From the NCBI GenBank assembly GCA_013398175.1, contig VZRZ01004927.1:255418-319417 (forward strand): a stretch of 64,000 nucleotides of DNA, in the 5' to 3' direction. This document shows positions 60,641 through 64,000 of this stretch, one piece after another. The notes below the pieces were generated by a model. The model was not told the origin of the DNA, made no database searches, and saw nothing but the letters and a program-made list of their open reading frames with translations. This stretch comes from Climacteris rufus (lineage: Eukaryota > Chordata > Aves > Passeriformes > Climacteridae). A program made the translations under genes and the position numbers. The first letter of the stretch is position 1. The number at the start of each line of letters is the position of its first letter.

Positions 60641-63600
60641 TTTCCATATTTATTGAGGAGATAGGAATGTAATGATTGGGGACTGAGGAATCAAAGTTTT
60701 CAGGAAGGTTTAGGGGCACTTGCTGATTTTTATCCAGGCAATGCTGACTTTGAGGATAATTTAATAGAACAGACATTAAGTCTTCTCTAGTAATTAAGTC
60801 TTTACTAGTAAATTAAGCAACATCAGGAAATGTTCCTAGAATATAAACTCAGTCATCAGATTTAAGTGTCAGCATACCCCTGGCACAATTTGATTTGGTC
60901 CCACTAGGACTGTCCAAGACAATTTCGAGGCATGATTTGGGAGTTACAGGCAGAGGACCATTCCCAATAGGCTTTTTCATGAGGTCACCATTTCAGAGTT
61001 GAAGAGAGTTTAATAATATGGATGTGAGCCATTTGGTGCTAGTTTACAGGATGTGTCTAGGAGAATGTTCCTGGGCACTCCTGATTTACTATCATTCTAC
61101 CTCTTTTTGCCTTCTCCATCTGCAAGATTCACTGTGCTTTGTAAGCACAAATGAATCCGTCTTCTGACAAGTCTAAGAGGAAGCTGAGGCCAGACACCTC
61201 ACTTTATAGATGTGAGGCTATATGTGACCCAATCTCCACAGCAAGTAAATAGCTGGGCTAGCACTGCATCAGGGGCCTGACCTCTTTTTCTTGGCTATAC
61301 CATGGGGAGCAGCCCTTCCCCAACTTGTCAGGCAATGTCTCAATGGACCATGAGACAGGAGGGAACCTCCCAGGGACCTTCAGAGAATAGATTTCCCCCA
61401 GCATCGCGAGTGTCCAGCTCTAGCCCAATGCCAATCTCTTCTCCCCTCCCAGCCCTGCTGTACCACATGCAGCTGGTCACTGGGGTCATAGAAGGAAGGA
61501 AATCACTGTGCCATGTCAATGGAGAAGCCTCTCTGCAGGGAAAAGCAGAGGTGACAGCAGGCAGAGTGAGTCTGCCTCCATCTGTATACTTGCACCTGTG
61601 AAGAGATGGAGGGAATCATCTTGCTGCTGAGGGCAGCCAGGAATGGGGAATCTTTGGGACATGGTAACTCCTAACACATTGGAATAAGTAGAAAACTTCT
61701 CTTGGGCAGAGGTTGTGTGTTGACCTCCTGAGGGAAACCAAAACTAAGTGCAAACGAGGCAGACAACAAGCTGAGAGGTGCCATGAGCTAGAACTGGGCT
61801 ACAGAGCTTTACATTTCCCCACTTCCCTCTTGTAGGACCAACATATAAATTTTTTGCATTATCCCTAAGCTCTACAAGCAGGGAGGAAATTGTATCTTTG
61901 CAATGATGACCAGGGGACACAAATTCCAGTGCAGACATGTCTGCCCCTACAGGGAAAAATTGCAGAATTAAATGCCACCAGGGAGCAGAAGAGCAACAAA
62001 AAGCACTGTCAGGTTTCAGTTGTCTGAAAGATGCTCCTGTAGGGTGGGGTGTTTTTTTCCTCTGGGAAGATAAATATTGAGAATCCAATGGACTGCATCT
62101 TCAGTTTGCGTGCATCGTGTTCTCTGCTTCCACCTTGATGGGCTTCACACAGATTCTGGGAACAGCTTGAGATTATAGAATTAATTAAATGAAATTAATC
62201 AAAACAACCTACCCGGAGACAAAACTGGCATCAGTGAAGCGCAGAGTTGGGCCAAGGAGGGATTCTGTAGTTAGGGCTAATGCCTGCCCTCATCAATTGG
62301 TTCTGTTTGGATGAAAGCCCATGTCGTACACAACTCGGTCAAACGTGAGGGGCTCTGAGGAGTTGCGTGCCTCATGCAAGATCACGTCTGTCCACGCAGT
62401 GCAGTAATTGTGGTGGGAACAGATGGAGTCCTGCTTTTCACAGAGCCAGGCACAGCGTGTAATCACAGATCTGGCTTTGATGCTGAATGAAGCTCAACTC
62501 CAAATCGTGCTCCATTAGTGTGGAGGAAGCAGGAGAACTGGAGCAATGCCTTTTAGAGATGTGATGTAAGAGGGAGCCATGGGGCCAATGAGTCCCACTG
62601 GGTCGCACTCTGCAAACCTGGAAGCAGAGGTACACATTTGTCCAAAGGAGTTACTGAAATTGGAGATTCCCCCCTGCTTTAGTCTCTGCCCATTCTCCCA
62701 GCATGTCAGCCCGTTTTCTTATGCCAGGTGCCAGTTTGGAGGCATTTTTTTGGGACTGTCCCAGTCATTTATGTTCTGTGCTTTATGAAAGTATTGCTGT
62801 CCTCCCAAAACCACACTGCATCATCTTGAGGATCTAAGAAATTGTGTGGGCATGGTTTCTATCTATTGAGCAAGGATAAGAGCACAGTTACAAGAAAAAA
62901 TATCTGTTTGAGTGTGAAGTGGTCAGATATATTGTGGGGATGGGTCCCTTATAAATATCTGAGAACAGAGAGAGAGACCCAAGCTCTCTGTGTTATGAAG
63001 TGTTCACTTATGAAGTGCTGTGTTATTGGGGCCACAACCCTGTAGCTGAGTTTATTCTGCAGCCAGCAGAGGTGCATCCATCATAGAGACGGGTGGCGTG
63101 ATGCAGAGGCAGTGTAGGGTCCTGCTGGTTGCCGGGGAAGTCACGGGGAGCTGTGTATTTCTGAATCAGGGCATGGCTGAGTAGAACAGCATGCCCTGCT
63201 TTTAACATTTGGCAAGTATCAGGAGAGAGAAAATGTGGCCATCACAGTTCCCCTGGATAAGTTTGCTTCTGACTTGCTTGTGGGACCTTGGAGAGTCTCT
63301 TGAGGAGATGCCCCTGGGCTTCTCTGCCAGTTCAAAATTGGGTGACTGGCTTTATAGAAATGCTTATAACTTGGTGTCCCTCAGCTGTGTTCGGAACCTG
63401 AGTCCTTTCTTGGAGATTTATGCCCTTGATTAGGCTCCAGGGAGCCAGAAAGTACTTATTTGACAAATAGGTTATGGAGATTTAGGGTGGTGAGTTTGGC
63501 CTGGTGATGCAGAGCTCACACACTGCATTTGTTGTCCTGTGCTGGGTGTCTGGTTTCAAGCTCAATCATTTGGTGAACACAGTCTTCATTCCTGTCCTTG

Positions 63601-64000
63601 TCACCCCGTTCTCACCTTGCCTGGCTGTTAGGAGATAATGGGCCAGTGGCAAATTTTCTTCTGTTTCCATCTTGACTTTTCCACTCAATTTATGTGTGGC
63701 ATTCCCCCATCTCCTTGTCCCAGGGGCATTAAGGTCTCCAGTTTCTGTTTACAGTGCCGTAAAAGGCATGAGGAAGCTGAACCACATCTGCTGTTTGTCA
63801 AAAGCACCATGTGTTCTATCCAGATCCCATGGGGAACTTGTCCTACAAGGTTCCATGTGCTGTTAGAGTAGTGAAGTGCTCAAGGATTCTGTAGCCTTGC
63901 TGACAGAGGCAGGAGAAACCAAATCTCTACCTCTTCCCACATCATCTCTTCTGCAGGCCTGTCATGTGGTAGACAGGCTGCTGAGTGCTGTGGCTGATCC
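60641..64000. other. intergenic DNA to the window end, nothing recognised
   Basis: About 3.4 kb with no recognisable coding exon, RNA gene or retroposon. In human the next gene in this direction is MDGA1, but none of its exons is visible here. Confidence 0.5.

Noticed and set aside
1..64000. CRISPR arrays, operons, phage genes, tRNA or rRNA genes
   Set aside because: None seen. The window is vertebrate nuclear DNA and I found no tRNA-like fold by eye, though no scan could be run.
56874..64000. MDGA1 exons or a microRNA beyond CCDC167 as in human
   Set aside because: No immunoglobulin-domain coding exon or convincing microRNA hairpin was visible.

Overview
This is nuclear DNA of a bird. It carries intron-rich vertebrate genes, many 5'-truncated CR1 retroposons in both orientations (several with the avian CR1 3' end), one endogenous-retrovirus LTR of a kind common in birds, and assembly gaps placed on GC-rich promoters. 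The species cannot be fixed from the sequence. The gene order RNF8 - CMTR1 - CCDC167 matches human 6p21.2 as I remember it. The left neighbour, AARS2, is not next to RNF8 in human.

Layout. (1) 63-170, minus strand: end of an early AARS2 exon, followed by a 439-N gap that probably hides the AARS2 start, a shared promoter and RNF8 exon 1. (2) 2983-11279, plus strand: RNF8 exons 2-8 (FHA domain, coiled coil, RING finger and an acidic serine-rich tail). One intron is GC-AG. (3) 11280-15150: RNF8 3' UTR and intergenic DNA ending in a CpG-rich promoter with a 20-N gap. (4) 17047-41178, plus strand: a complete 23-coding-exon CMTR1, 831 codons, with G-patch, RrmJ/FtsJ-type cap-1 2'-O-methyltransferase (K235-D360-K400), guanylyltransferase-like and WW-like regions. 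(5) 44650-49325, minus strand: CCDC167 exons 2-4. Exon 1 is probably in the 178-N gap at 56696-56873. (6) 56874-64000: no gene seen; CR1 copies and unassigned DNA.

Function. The genes do not form a pathway. AARS2 charges mitochondrial tRNA-Ala. RNF8 is a DNA-damage ubiquitin ligase. CMTR1 makes the cap-1 ribose methylation on mRNA. CCDC167 is a small tail-anchored coiled-coil protein of poorly known role. AARS2 and RNF8 are head to head, RNF8 and CMTR1 head to tail, and CMTR1 and CCDC167 tail to tail.

I found no new multi-gene system. The points most worth a second look are the AARS2/RNF8 junction, the RNF8 C-terminal extension, the GC-AG intron, two ISRE-like cores in CMTR1 intron 1, outward-facing CR1 pairs around two CpG islands, and an inverted composite repeat at 55.4/59.3 kb.
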